Counted from the first letter of the stretch, positions 39,641 to 48,664 are shown. The stretch is 49,534 nt of DNA from SZUA-521 sp041738285 (GCA_041738285.1 JBGSQB010000232.1:1-49534); one strand, 5' to 3'. The notes: a model not told the origin generated them from the letters alone. A program made the numbers and translations.

Positions 39641-41194
39641 ATGGTCAAACTGATTGCGCGACACATCGACAGTGGCCGTCCGGCGCTGATAGACGAATCC
39701 GGCAGTCGCAGCTTCAGCGATTTGAATGCGCGCGCGAACCGCCTCTATCACGCGTTCCGCGCGGCAGGTATTGAAGCAGGCGATGTGATCGCCGTGTACG
39801 CCGGCAACTGCGCGCAGTACTACGAGATCATGGTCGCCGCGGGACATGCCGGGATCATCTACGTGCCGGTCAACTGGCATTTCACGGCTGAGGAACTCGC
39901 CTATGTGATCGACAACTCGGAAGCAAAGCTGCTGATTGCCGACGTCGCGTTTGCGGACAATGCGCGCGCAGCCGTGGCGCGCAACGATACGCCCACGCTC
40001 AAACGCTGCATCGCGCTACGCGGCGCGATCGACGGCTTCGAAGACTTCGAATCCTTCCTTGCGACCGGCACCGACCGTGAACCCGAACTACAGACCCTCG
40101 GCGGACCCATGTTCTATACCTCCGGCACCACCGGCCGGCCAAAGGGCGTGCGCGCAGCCACTCGCAGTACCAACCAGGGCATGGAAGCGATGGAGATGAT
40201 GAGCGCGGGCCTGTCCGGCATGCTGTCGATTCCATCCGATGGCACCACGCTCCTGTGCGGGCCGGTGTACCACTCTGCCCAATGGGCATTCAGTTTTCTG
40301 CCCCTTCTCGCGGGCTCCACCGTGGTCAGCCGCGCGCGTTTTGATCCCGCGGAGACGCTACACCTGATCGATGAGCATGCCGTCACCAATGTGCACCTCG
40401 TACCCACCCAGTTCCATCGGCTGACTCGGCTGCCCGACGACGTCAAGAACGCGTTCTCCGGTAAGAGCCTCAAGGTCGTGTGGCACGGCGCAGCACCGTG
40501 CCCGCCAGAGGTGAAGCGCCGCATGATCGATTGGTGGGGCGGCGTCATCAACGAGTACTACGGTTCGACCGAAGGCAGCATCGTCACCACCGCCACCGCG
40601 CAGGAGTGGACTGAGCGACCCGGCACCGTTGGCAAGCCGACCGCGCTCGTCGAAGTACGCATCGTCACCGACGATGGCGCCATTGCGCCCACGGGCACCG
40701 CCGGGCAGATCTACGTCAGGAATCGAATGGGCTCCGACTTCGAATATCACAAGGAGCCCGAGAAGACCGCGGCGGCGCACCTCGAGCCGGGTGTCTTCAC
40801 GTTCGGTGACATCGGCTATCTGGACGCCGACGGCTATCTATACATGAGCGATCGCAAGATCGACATGATCATCTCTGGTGGCGTCAACATCTATCCTGCG
40901 GAGATCGAAGCCGTACTGGTGACGCATCCGGCCGTGCAGGATGCCGCGGTATTCGGCATCCCGAACGACGAGTTCGGCGAAGAAGTGAAAGCGGCTGTGC
41001 AACTGCGCGGCGACAACGTTGCAACCGCGACGCTGGCGCGCGATCTCATCGATCACTGCCGCAAACACCTCGCGGGCTACAAGGCACCGAAGTCCGTGGA
41101 TTTCGTCGCCAACATGCCGCGTCACGAGACAGGCAAGCTCTACAAACGCATCCTGCGAGATGCGTACTGGGAAGGCACCGGGCGAAAAATCTGA
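39641..41194 (+). CDS. Acyl-CoA synthetase (AMP-forming), FadD-like
   Basis: 517 residues from MVKLIARHID at 39641, eleven bases after the palindromic element. Motifs are FYTSGTTGRPKGVRA, EYYGSTEGS, GDIGYLDADGYLYMSDRKID, ISGGVNIYPAEIEAVL and PRHETGKLYKR with the catalytic Lys. It activates a fatty or aryl acid to its CoA ester. Frames reading through the repeat from 39500 are a shadow. It is convergent with the DUF3187 gene. Together with the thioesterase pair just upstream it gives opposing formation and hydrolysis of thioesters, though the repeat may separate the transcripts. Confidence 0.93.
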   Translation: MVKLIARHIDSGRPALIDESGSRSFSDLNARANRLYHAFRAAGIEAGDVIAVYAGNCAQYYEIMVAAGHAGIIYVPVNWHFTAEELAYVIDNSEAKLLIADVAFADNARAAVARNDTPTLKRCIALRGAIDGFEDFESFLATGTDREPELQTLGGPMFYTSGTTGRPKGVRAATRSTNQGMEAMEMMSAGLSGMLSIPSDGTTLLCGPVYHSAQWAFSFLPLLAGSTVVSRARFDPAETLHLIDEHAVTNVHLVPTQFHRLTRLPDDVKNAFSGKSLKVVWHGAAPCPPEVKRRMIDWWGGVINEYYGSTEGSIVTTATAQEWTERPGTVGKPTALVEVRIVTDDGAIAPTGTAGQIYVRNRMGSDFEYHKEPEKTAAAHLEPGVFTFGDIGYLDADGYLYMSDRKIDMIISGGVNIYPAEIEAVLVTHPAVQDAAVFGIPNDEFGEEVKAAVQLRGDNVATATLARDLIDHCRKHLAGYKAPKSVDFVANMPRHETGKLYKRILRDAYWEGTGRKI

Positions 41195-41204
41195 GCGCCT
41201 GAGT

Positions 41205-42203
41205 TCAGTTCAGTCGTGCGCCGAGCACAAGCTGAAACTGCACATCGGATGTCGAATCGCTCTTGACGTCCTCGACGAAGGCGAACTCACTGTACAGCCC
41301 ATCGTTCCAATGCCAGCGCGCACCGAGCGTACCCTGAACTGCGTATTCGGCAACCTGCGCAAGGCCGGTGTCGATCAAGCGCGAGTGATAGTTGAGCTGT
41401 CCGAGGGCAACGAGGCGGCTGGACAGTCGAAAGCCAAGGCCGAGGTGTGCAAAACCCGCAAAGTCTTCCTGAGCATCGCTCAGGAACTCGCCCTTACCAA
41501 GCGCGACCATGCCTGCGCCCGCGTTGAGCGATGCGCGCGCGTTTCCGAATAGACTCGAACGGCCGTACTCGATCCACGTCGCAACATCAGTGCCGTCCGA
41601 TCCGGTCAGCTGATCGCTGTCGCCGGTCGGCATCTTCACCATTGCACGTACGGCGAGTGCCGAATCGGCATCACTGTGAAGCTGATAGCCGATCTGCGCG
41701 CGCACGTCGCCCCAATCCCGCGTGTCCCGCTGCATGTCGATTGCGACGCTGCCATCGTGCTGGACGTAGTAGTCGAGCTGACCCTGCCCCGCCAGATCGC
41801 GCCCATCGTCGTCGAACCCGAACACGTCGTGAAACTCATCGATCGGACGATCCAGGAATCCACCGTGGTGGATCACATAGGGCACCTCGACTGCGAATTC
41901 CCAACGATCCGCGAGCGCGCGCCGATACCCGTAGGTCAGGACTTCGATCTCACCATCGAAGAACGCCAGGGTGTCGTCGTCGATGTCACTGGACCAGCTG
42001 TTGGCAAACTCGGTGAAGAACGTCATCTCGTAACCCGCTTCGAGCACATCGGCGCCCAGTGCGCGCGGTACGCCATAGAGCTGCGCCGCCGGCGAAAGAT
42101 TGCGGATGTGCAGTGGCGCCTCAGCCGCGCTCGGAAACATGAACCCCACTGTCGCAAGCATGACTGCACCGCGGATCGTCGGCGCCGTGAAGGACATCGC
42201 CAT
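41205..42203 (-). CDS. DUF3187 outer-membrane-like protein
   Basis: 332 residues with a signal peptide (about 1-27, ending AAEA). The mature part is rich in alternating aromatic and polar strands, such as GYEMTFFTEFANSW, WEFAVEVPYVIHHGGFLD, SRLVALGQLNYHSRL and VQFQLVLGARLN at the C-terminus, as in beta-barrel proteins. EVPYVIHHGGFLDRPIDEFHDVFG and KMPTGDSDQLTGSDGTD identify it as DUF3187. The function is unknown; an outer-membrane barrel that passes hydrophobic compounds would suit its place. Its ATG overlaps the stop of the acyl-CoA synthetase by one base (TGATG), so it is translated together with that enzyme. Confidence 0.85.
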   Translation of the reverse strand: MAMSFTAPTIRGAVMLATVGFMFPSAAEAPLHIRNLSPAAQLYGVPRALGADVLEAGYEMTFFTEFANSWSSDIDDDTLAFFDGEIEVLTYGYRRALADRWEFAVEVPYVIHHGGFLDRPIDEFHDVFGFDDDGRDLAGQGQLDYYVQHDGSVAIDMQRDTRDWGDVRAQIGYQLHSDADSALAVRAMVKMPTGDSDQLTGSDGTDVATWIEYGRSSLFGNARASLNAGAGMVALGKGEFLSDAQEDFAGFAHLGLGFRLSSRLVALGQLNYHSRLIDTGLAQVAEYAVQGTLGARWHWNDGLYSEFAFVEDVKSDSTSDVQFQLVLGARLN

Positions 42204-43738
42204 CAGTGAATACCTCGTTGTTCGCCACTCCAGAACGGTTTCTTCAGATCCGATTTGAGGATCTTGCCCGCGCCGCTCTTGGGCAGCTCGCCGTCATGGA
42301 AAGAAACCGACTTGGGCGCCTTGAAGTGAGAAAGGCGCGCCTTCGCGAACTCGACGATCTCGGCCGCCGTGGCCGACAGGCCCGATTTGAACGTCACGAC
42401 CGCATGCACCGATTCGCCCCAGGCTTCGCTCGGAATACCGATGACCGCGCATTCGTTGATCGCCGGATGCTGGTAAAGCACGTTCTCGACCTCCACCGAG
42501 TACACGTTCTCACCGCCCGTGATGATCATGTCCTTGACGCGGTCGACAAGGAAAAGAAAGCCCCGATCATCGAGGTAGCCCGCGTCACCGGTGTGCATGA
42601 AACCATCGCGAACCACGGCCGCGGTTTGCTCCGGGGCTCGCCAGTAGCCCTGCATCACCATCGGTCCACGCACGCATACCTCACCGACAACATGAGCGGG
42701 CAGAGGATTGTCACGGGCGTCCATGATGACCACATCGGCGTTGTAGACCGGTTGGCCGGCGGAGCGGGTGAAGCCCGCGTCTGGGCCATCAAAGACGTGA
42801 TAGCGCGGCAACAGCATGGTCGCTACAGGCGACAGCTCCGTCATGCCATACGACTGCAGGAACTCGATACCGGGCAACCGGCTCATTGCCCGCTGCAGCA
42901 GCGCCTCCGGCATGGGTGACGCGCCATAGCTCAAGAGTCTCAGGCTCGACAGGTCGTAGCGATCGAGCGAGTCGTGATTCACCAACCTGTTGAGCACCGT
43001 CGGTACGACCACAGTCACCGTCACCTTGTGGCGCTCGATTGCTGCCAGAAATGCATCGGGATCGAAGTTCGGCAACACCGCGTGGGTCGCCCCGGCCATG
43101 GTGACGCTGAACAGCCGAGCGCCGCCCGCCACGTGGAACATCGGCGAAACATGGAGATGGACGGCATCGGGCTCACCGAGACCAAGGTTTGCGATGTGCA
43201 TCATCGAGTTCGCAAAGAAGTTGCGATGGCACAACATCACACCCTTGGCGCGGCCCGTGGTACCACCCGTGTAGAACAGCGCGGCGAGATCCTCGCCGCT
43301 ACGGCAGGCATCGGGCATGGGCATCGATTCCGCGATCAGCGCTTCCCAGTCGGCGACGGCAATCGCAGCTGGCGTGAGACCACGTTCGGTGCCAAGCGTG
43401 TGCGCGAGGTTCCAGTTGGATTCATCGGCAAAGATGAGTTTCGGCTCGGCATCGTCGAAGCATGCTCTGACTTCCTGCGCGGACCAGCGGGTGTTGACCG
43501 GCAGAATCACACCGCCTGCCCACAGCGTTGCAAAGTAGAACTCGACATATCGATCGGAGTTCGCCGCGAGCATCGCGACTCGATCGCCGGTTTCGACGCC
43601 CCGTATGCGCATGGCGCCCGCGAGCGCCGCGACGCGACTCTTGAACTGACGCCACGTGAACGACCGGTCACCACATGCGAGCGCAATGCGCTCCGGATGA
43701 ACCAGAACCGCCCGGTGGATACCCTGAGTGAGTTGCAT
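42203..43738 (-). CDS. Acyl-CoA synthetase (long-chain fatty acid type)
   Basis: 511 residues from MQLTQGIHRAV at 43738; a GTG two codons earlier is the alternative start. Motifs are FYTGGTTGRAKGVMLCHRN, QSYGMTELSP, MHTGDAGYLDDRGFLFLVDRVKDMI, TGGENVYSVEVENVL and KSGAGKILK with the catalytic Lys. It forms acyl-CoA from a free acid with ATP. It is coupled by a one-base overlap to a DUF3187 barrel-like protein, so uptake and activation of a hydrophobic acid is a reasonable guess. The pilin-like gene upstream ends 26 bases before it on the same strand. Confidence 0.93.
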   Translation of the reverse strand: MQLTQGIHRAVLVHPERIALACGDRSFTWRQFKSRVAALAGAMRIRGVETGDRVAMLAANSDRYVEFYFATLWAGGVILPVNTRWSAQEVRACFDDAEPKLIFADESNWNLAHTLGTERGLTPAAIAVADWEALIAESMPMPDACRSGEDLAALFYTGGTTGRAKGVMLCHRNFFANSMMHIANLGLGEPDAVHLHVSPMFHVAGGARLFSVTMAGATHAVLPNFDPDAFLAAIERHKVTVTVVVPTVLNRLVNHDSLDRYDLSSLRLLSYGASPMPEALLQRAMSRLPGIEFLQSYGMTELSPVATMLLPRYHVFDGPDAGFTRSAGQPVYNADVVIMDARDNPLPAHVVGEVCVRGPMVMQGYWRAPEQTAAVVRDGFMHTGDAGYLDDRGFLFLVDRVKDMIITGGENVYSVEVENVLYQHPAINECAVIGIPSEAWGESVHAVVTFKSGLSATAAEIVEFAKARLSHFKAPKSVSFHDGELPKSGAGKILKSDLKKPFWSGEQRGIH

Positions 43739-43764
43739 AGGCACCCGAAAAAGGCGCCATTCTA

Positions 43765-44259
43765 TCAGCCGAGATCGACGTACACGTGACCGCCGTGGGG
43801 GACGTTGAGCAGGCGCTGGTCGACGGTCACCACCGCCGCCATGCTGCCTTCCGGCCAGTACAGGATCCGCATACCTGCGCCGGTGTCGACGCCATCGAAG
43901 AACACATACTCGCAGCGATCGCCACCACCATCATGGTCATCGACAAAACGCGGCACGACGCCGCCAGCAGCCGCATCGTTCATCACCCGATTCCAGATCG
44001 ACTCGCAGTCGCCATCGCTCGTCAGCTCGCCGCCAAGTCCGGTTGGATAACCCAGTGCATTGAGCGGCGGTGCTGTTTGAAGTCGGCTGCGAACCTGAAG
44101 TATCGACAGGCCGGCCTGAAAGTGTGCGGCCGCCGAGCTGACAGCTTGCGCAAGAGAACTGTCGGACACGCGCTCGGCACGGCCCAGCACAATGGCGAGT
44201 ACGCACAACACGGCGGTTGCGCTAACCAGGATCTCGAGACGCGCTGATTTGACCACCAT
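43765..44259 (-). CDS. Single-pass membrane protein with pilin-like layout
   Basis: 164 residues. A short basic N-terminus (MVVKSARLE) is followed at once by one hydrophobic helix (about 9-27) and a soluble domain with two Cys (SDGDCESIW and GGDRCEYVFFDG) that could form a disulfide. Short basic leader, acidic residue, long helix and a globular periplasmic domain recall type IV pilin-like proteins, but the prepilin peptidase site (GFTLxE) is absent, so the resemblance is only of layout. I do not recognise the family. It lies four bases downstream of the diguanylate cyclase gene on the same strand. Confidence 0.65.
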   Translation of the reverse strand: MVVKSARLEILVSATAVLCVLAIVLGRAERVSDSSLAQAVSSAAAHFQAGLSILQVRSRLQTAPPLNALGYPTGLGGELTSDGDCESIWNRVMNDAAAGGVVPRFVDDHDGGGDRCEYVFFDGVDTGAGMRILYWPEGSMAAVVTVDQRLLNVPHGGHVYVDLG

Positions 44260-44263
44260 GGCG

Positions 44264-45307
44264 TCAGTGCACAGCGTCCAAATCCCGTTCGCCCGTCACG
44301 CGGTTGCGGCCGCGGCTCTTGGAACAGTACAGGCAGGCGTCTGCGCGATCGATGAACGAGTGAATCGTCTCGCCCTTGCGGTACTGCGCGACGCCAAGCG
44401 ACAGCTTAACTTTGTGCGGTGGTGAGTCCGGCCGGTGCTCGAAGTCTTCGACTTCCATGATCGTACGGATGCTCTCAGCAAGCATGAGCGCCCCTTCCAG
44501 GCGGGTGCTCGGCAGCAGCACCGCGAACTCTTCGCCGCCATAGCGCGCGACCATGTCGCGACCCTTTACGCACTGCTCCATCTCCTGAGCAACCGCGCGC
44601 AGCACCGCATCACCAATGAGGTGGCCGTGGATGTCGTTGAACAGTTTGAAGTGATCGATGTCCGCCAGGATCAGACACAGTGGCTCTGAACGCTCATCCG
44701 CGTCGGACACCATCTTGCGCAACGTTTCATCGAAGGCACGGCGGTTGGAGATGCCCGTCAGCGCGTCCGTGCGCGAGTCGCGCGACAGACGGTTCACCTG
44801 CGCGCGCAGATCTGCCAGCTCTTCCGCCATGTTGCCGAGAGAGCTTTCGACTTCCAGATTACGGACCTTGACGACCTTCGTTTCGTCGGCCAGCGTCGAA
44901 ATCAGTCTCTTGATCTCGTCCTTGCTGAGGTCCGCATCGAGCGTGGTCGAGCAGTCATCGAGCACCACGGAGTAGTGGGAAATGTCGGCGCCCAGGTCAC
45001 CGAGCTCCTTGAGCACGGTCTCCACGGCATCGCGCATCGATTCGCGCAACCCATCGACTTCGGCCCGCACCTCATCGACGTAGTACTGCTCGTAAATGCG
45101 ACGGCACAGTGCGGGTGTGAACTCCACACCTTCCGCCATGCGCCGCTCCACCTCGCGCTTCAAGTCTTCATTGCGTGCGGTGACGTAGTCGAACCAGACG
45201 GCATAGTTCTGCGGAATGGTTGGAACGCCCTGACGGCTCATGAGCGGCAGAACCTTCTTCAGGACATCGATTGATTCCTGCAGCGGAGTCTCGAAATCGC
45301 TGCTCAC
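44264..45307 (-). CDS. Diguanylate cyclase (GGDEF domain)
   Basis: 347 residues from GTG at 45307 with GGAGG six bases upstream. The first 160 residues are mainly helical (residues 40-175 look like coiled coil) without membrane segments, so the protein is soluble. The GGDEF domain begins at DALTGISNRR (181-190) and has LADIDHFKLFND and GGEEF (257-261), the intact catalytic motif that makes cyclic di-GMP from two GTP. The inhibitory RxxD site is altered: the position ahead reads KGRD, with Lys for Arg, so product inhibition may be weak. It probably controls a nearby surface function. The downstream gene is four bases away. Confidence 0.92.
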   Translation of the reverse strand: MSSDFETPLQESIDVLKKVLPLMSRQGVPTIPQNYAVWFDYVTARNEDLKREVERRMAEGVEFTPALCRRIYEQYYVDEVRAEVDGLRESMRDAVETVLKELGDLGADISHYSVVLDDCSTTLDADLSKDEIKRLISTLADETKVVKVRNLEVESSLGNMAEELADLRAQVNRLSRDSRTDALTGISNRRAFDETLRKMVSDADERSEPLCLILADIDHFKLFNDIHGHLIGDAVLRAVAQEMEQCVKGRDMVARYGGEEFAVLLPSTRLEGALMLAESIRTIMEVEDFEHRPDSPPHKVKLSLGVAQYRKGETIHSFIDRADACLYCSKSRGRNRVTGERDLDAVH

Positions 45308-45310
45308 CCA

Positions 45311-45355
45311 TTACCTCCAGATGTGATCGACGCCCCCCGCAGCTGCGTGCTGCAT
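45311..45355 (-). CDS. Possible 14-codon leader peptide ahead of the diguanylate cyclase
   Basis: ATG at 45355, with AAGGA seven to eight bases upstream, opens a frame of 14 codons (MQHAAAGGVDHIWR) that ends at TAA three bases before the cyclase GTG. Its last codons contain the GGAGG of the cyclase ribosome site, so ribosomes on it could affect cyclase translation. No other support exists and chance is possible. Confidence 0.3.
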   Translation of the reverse strand: MQHAAAGGVDHIWR

Positions 45356-45400
45356 GAGCGCGTCCTTAAAATCTAGATCAGCATCTGAAATGCACAACTC

Positions 45401-46600
45401 TCAACTGGCGGCGCCAAGCACTCCGGCGGCCAGAAGGCCGTCAATTTCCTGACGGTCGAAGCCCGCCTGCATGAGAATCTCGCGGGAGTTCTCGCCAAGC
45501 GTAGGCGCCAGGCGCCGTATCATGGCCGGCGTTGCGTCGAACCGGGCGGCGGGTCGCGGCTGACGGATGCGACCGGCCGTCGGATGATCGAACTCCTCGA
45601 TCAACTCATTGACCCGAATCTGTTCATGCTCGATCACGTCCGCCCGATCGAGCACCGGCGCACACGGCACGCCCTCCGCATCCAGACGCGCAAGCCACGT
45701 TGCGCTCGAACGCGTGCGCAGGACTTCAGCGGTCATCGCCAATCGTGGACCCACATTGACCACCCGTCCCGCCGCGGTCTTGAAACGCTCGTCTTCGAGC
45801 CAAGCAAGGCGCTCGAGCGCGCGGCACATGCCCTGCCACTCGGCATCCGACACCGCGCCCGCCGTGATGTAGCCATCGCTCGTTTCGAAGATCAGATCCT
45901 GGGCCAGCTGGGCCCGGGCCGCGGTCACTTCCTTGCCGACAAACGTGAGCCCAGTCATGCCTTCGGGCCAGAGGTAGGCAACCATTGCATCGAGCATCGC
46001 CAGACGCACGTGCTGGCCCTTGCCAGTGCGCTCACGCGCAAACAACGCTGCCGTGATGGCCTGCGCCGCGGTGACCGCAGTCGTCTTGTCGGGAATGATC
46101 GTACGTACCATGCGCGGGCGCCCGGTATCGCGATCGGCCTGAATTGCGGTCAGGCCCGACAGCGCCTGAATGACCGGGTCATAGACGCGCTTGTGCGCAT
46201 AGGGACCCGTTTCACCAAAGCCGCTGATGGAGACGTAGATGATGTCCGGCCGCAGCGCGCGCACATCGGCTTCCGACAATCCCATACGCTCGACCGCGCC
46301 CGGGCGGAAGTTCTGCACGAATACGTCCGCGGTCGGAATCAATCGCTTCAGCGCCGCAATGCCGGCGGGATTCTTGAGATCGATCGCGAGCGAGCGTTTG
46401 CTGCGATTGGACGACAGGAACGTCGCCGTGAGCCCCGCACGATTGGGACCGAGATTACGCACCAGATCCCCCGTCAGGGGTTCGACTTTGATCACGTCGG
46501 CACCCTGATCGCCCAGCATCTGGGTGGCGATCGGCCCCGAAATCATGCTGGTGAGATCGAGGACGCGAACGCCTTCGAGCGGACCTGGAGCTGCGTTCAC
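45401..46600 (-). CDS. CaiB/BaiF-type CoA transferase (family III)
   Basis: 399 residues from a GTG at 46600 that overlaps the synthetase stop as GTGA. GVRVLDLTSMISGPIATQMLGDQGADVIKVEP is the standard family III opening, FQNFRPGAVERMGLSEADVRALRPDIIYVSISGFGETGPYAHKRVYDPVIQA follows, and AMLDAMVAYLWP contains the catalytic Asp that forms the acyl anhydride. It moves CoA between carboxylic acids or racemises acyl-CoA in the cytoplasm. An ATG at 46633 would extend the overlap. It ends 93 bases before the cyclase start on the same strand. Confidence 0.93.
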   Translation of the reverse strand: MNAAPGPLEGVRVLDLTSMISGPIATQMLGDQGADVIKVEPLTGDLVRNLGPNRAGLTATFLSSNRSKRSLAIDLKNPAGIAALKRLIPTADVFVQNFRPGAVERMGLSEADVRALRPDIIYVSISGFGETGPYAHKRVYDPVIQALSGLTAIQADRDTGRPRMVRTIIPDKTTAVTAAQAITAALFARERTGKGQHVRLAMLDAMVAYLWPEGMTGLTFVGKEVTAARAQLAQDLIFETSDGYITAGAVSDAEWQGMCRALERLAWLEDERFKTAAGRVVNVGPRLAMTAEVLRTRSSATWLARLDAEGVPCAPVLDRADVIEHEQIRVNELIEEFDHPTAGRIRQPRPAARFDATPAMIRRLAPTLGENSREILMQAGFDRQEIDGLLAAGVLGAAS

Positions 46601-48219
46601 GCCAGCGCCTCGAGCGCGGTGCGCTTGGCCCACTTGTAGTCGGCCTTGCCGTTGGGCGCGCGTTTGACCTCGTCCACCACCACCACATGACGGGGTGTTT
46701 TGTAGCCCGCAATCTGCTCCGCGGCGAATTCGATCACGGCGCGCTCATCCGCTTCGCTGCCTTCCCGTGCGGAGACGACCGCCACCACGCGCTCGCCGAA
46801 GCGCTCGTCCGGCACGCCCACCACCAGACAATCGTAGATCGCGGGATGCCGTTTGACGGCCTCCTCCACTTCTTCCGGAAACACCTTCTCACCGGCCGTG
46901 TTGATGCAGACGCTGCCGCGGCCGAGCAGCGTGATGCTGCCGTCGGCTTCGACGCGGGCATAGTCACCGGGGAAGCTGTAGCGAACGCCACCGATCTCAC
47001 GAAACGTTTCCGCCGATTTGACTGGATCCTTGTAGTAGCCGATCGGTACGAGTCCAGTGGTCGCAATCTTGCCGATCTCCTCCGACCCGGCTTTGACTTC
47101 GCGGCCGTCGTCGGTGAACACGCGCACGCCTTCGTTGAGGGCGAACTTGGCGGTCTGCGCACTGGTTGCGCGGTTGCTCACCGCACTACCCATGCCGCCC
47201 TCGGTCGAACCCATCGTGTCGATGAGCGTCATGTCGTGGTGTTCGAGCAACCGCGCCTTGACCTCGGCACTCCACATGACGCCGCTCGATATGATCTGCT
47301 TGAGCGACGCCAGGTCGTACTTTTCGCCGCGCGCACGGGCCTCATCGAGCGCGCCGACCATGGGCTTGGCGAAGGCATCACCGACGATCACGACATCGGT
47401 TACCGCATGCCGACCCACCAGCGTGAACAAGAGATCGGCATCGAAGCCGAGCTTCGGGATCGTGACGACAGTGCCGCCGAGGGACAACGGAATCATCGTG
47501 CCGAGCCACATACCGGTGCCGTGCATCAACGGGCATGCGGGCAGGCTCACGGGCGCCCCACCCGTTGCGTGCAGCTTTTCCACCAGCGCCGGTACTTCCG
47601 CGGGCGAAGCAGGCGGTTGCAGGCCGCGACTGACGAGGCTGAGCGTCACCAGGCCCTGACAGAACTGGCCGTTCGGGTACATGACGCCCTTCGGCATCCC
47701 GGTGGTGCCGCCGGTATACAGCATGTAGACGTCGTCCGCGCGGCGCTCGATGCGCGCTGCAGGCGCGCTGTCGCGGATGGATCGTTCGAAGTCGACCGCG
47801 TCGTGCAGCAGGTCCTCGGTGCCGTCGTCGACCTGAATCCACAGCTTGATGCGCGGCAGCTGCTTGCGGATCTCCCAGATACGCATCGCATAGGTCGATT
47901 GGTACACGAGGGCTTCGCAGTCGGAGTTGTCGAGGAGGTAGACCAGCTCATCCGACTTGTAGCGGTAGTTGACGTTGATCGGACAGGCCCGGACCTTGAA
48001 CACGCCATACTGCGCTTCGATGTATTCGTTCGAGTTGTGCAGCAGGATCCCGACCTTGGCGCCGGCGCCGATGCCGTGGGCTCCCAATAGGCCCGCCACA
48101 CGCACTGCACGATCGTCGAACTCGCGCCAGGAGCGCGTGCGATCGTTGCAGATGAGCGCCGTACGATCGCCCTGGGCGTCCGCGATCGATTCCCACACGG
48201 TTGCGAAGTGAAACTCCAT
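46597..48219 (-). CDS. Acyl-CoA synthetase (AMP-forming)
   Basis: 540 residues from MEFHFATVWESIADA, chosen for the GGGGAGGGG ribosome site directly upstream; the frame is open to 48285. Motifs are LYTGGTTGMPKGVMYP, DTMGSTEGGMG, YARVEADGSITLLGRGSVCIN, TAGEKVFPEEVEEAV and RAPNGKADYKW with the catalytic Lys. The MYP after the P-loop and CINTAGEKVFPEEVE are seen in synthetases that activate steroid-like or branched acids, as well as fatty acids. It is translationally coupled to the CoA transferase, giving activation plus transfer of one compound. The upstream gap to 48439 holds divergent promoters. Confidence 0.92.
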   Translation of the reverse strand: MEFHFATVWESIADAQGDRTALICNDRTRSWREFDDRAVRVAGLLGAHGIGAGAKVGILLHNSNEYIEAQYGVFKVRACPINVNYRYKSDELVYLLDNSDCEALVYQSTYAMRIWEIRKQLPRIKLWIQVDDGTEDLLHDAVDFERSIRDSAPAARIERRADDVYMLYTGGTTGMPKGVMYPNGQFCQGLVTLSLVSRGLQPPASPAEVPALVEKLHATGGAPVSLPACPLMHGTGMWLGTMIPLSLGGTVVTIPKLGFDADLLFTLVGRHAVTDVVIVGDAFAKPMVGALDEARARGEKYDLASLKQIISSGVMWSAEVKARLLEHHDMTLIDTMGSTEGGMGSAVSNRATSAQTAKFALNEGVRVFTDDGREVKAGSEEIGKIATTGLVPIGYYKDPVKSAETFREIGGVRYSFPGDYARVEADGSITLLGRGSVCINTAGEKVFPEEVEEAVKRHPAIYDCLVVGVPDERFGERVVAVVSAREGSEADERAVIEFAAEQIAGYKTPRHVVVVDEVKRAPNGKADYKWAKRTALEALA

Positions 48220-48305
48220 GACCCCTCCCCTGATGTTGTCGTTGCTTCCTTCTACTGAAGTCGCTGTGGATAGCGCAAGCCGCAACCGCTCGCCAATTAG
48301 TGGGT

Positions 48306-48331
48306 GATCTCACCACCCCTGGTGGGAGATC
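48306..48331. repeat. Eleven-base-pair hairpin in divergent promoter gap
   Basis: GATCTC-A-CCACC pairs with GGTGG-GAGATC around a three-base loop, with one bulged A. It lies in the 220-base gap between the acyl-CoA synthetase and the small membrane protein gene and could be an operator or an RNA stem. No T tract follows. Confidence 0.5.
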
Positions 48332-48364
48332 GACCACCGTTCCCTTTAAATTCAATGAGTTAAG

Positions 48365-48393
48365 TTGAGTTAGGCCCTGGCACGACTTATGTA
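48365..48393 (+). promoter_or_regulatory. Candidate promoter of the small-protein/PspC unit
   Basis: TTGAGT (48365-48370) and TATGTA (48388-48393) are 17 bases apart, 47 bases before the start at 48440. The region also contains TGGCACG (48378-48384), the -24 half of a sigma-54 site, but the -12 half is ATGTA and lacks the needed GC. Confidence 0.35.
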
Positions 48394-48439
48394 TATCTAG
48401 CTGCAGGCACCGTCACTCGAAATCAAAGGAGCCAGCAAC

Positions 48440-48637
48440 ATGTATCCCGCATTGCGTCTGTCCCGCATCCGCACCCCGCGCGCCACGCTGTGGTCGATCG
48501 CTCTCCTCGTGGTTGCACTCGGCCTGTTCGGCACGTGGGCCAGCGTCAGCCACGCCGGTGCGCGCACGTCCGAGATCGCCGATCACACACCGGTGACCCT
48601 CCACGATGCGCTGCATACCGCCGTCGCCGCCAAGTAA
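48440..48637 (+). CDS. Small single-pass membrane protein
   Basis: 65 residues with AAAGGAG eight bases before ATG, a strong site. A basic N-terminus (ALRLSRIRTPR) leads to one hydrophobic helix (about 17-33: LWSIALLVVALGLFGTW) and a polar C-terminal tail of about 30 residues with two His. It may be a signal peptide ending near SHAGA or a membrane anchor. I do not recognise the family. It precedes the PspC gene by 27 bases on the same strand, so a shared transcript is likely, and a role in envelope stress is a guess from position. Confidence 0.7.
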   Translation: MYPALRLSRIRTPRATLWSIALLVVALGLFGTWASVSHAGARTSEIADHTPVTLHDALHTAVAAK

Positions 48638-48664
48638 GACGAGCACCGACAACAGGAGACTCAC

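Noticed and set aside
48378..48393. Sigma-54 promoter ahead of the PspC unit
   Set aside because: The -24 half TGGCACG is present but the -12 half lacks the essential GC, so a sigma-70 reading is as good.
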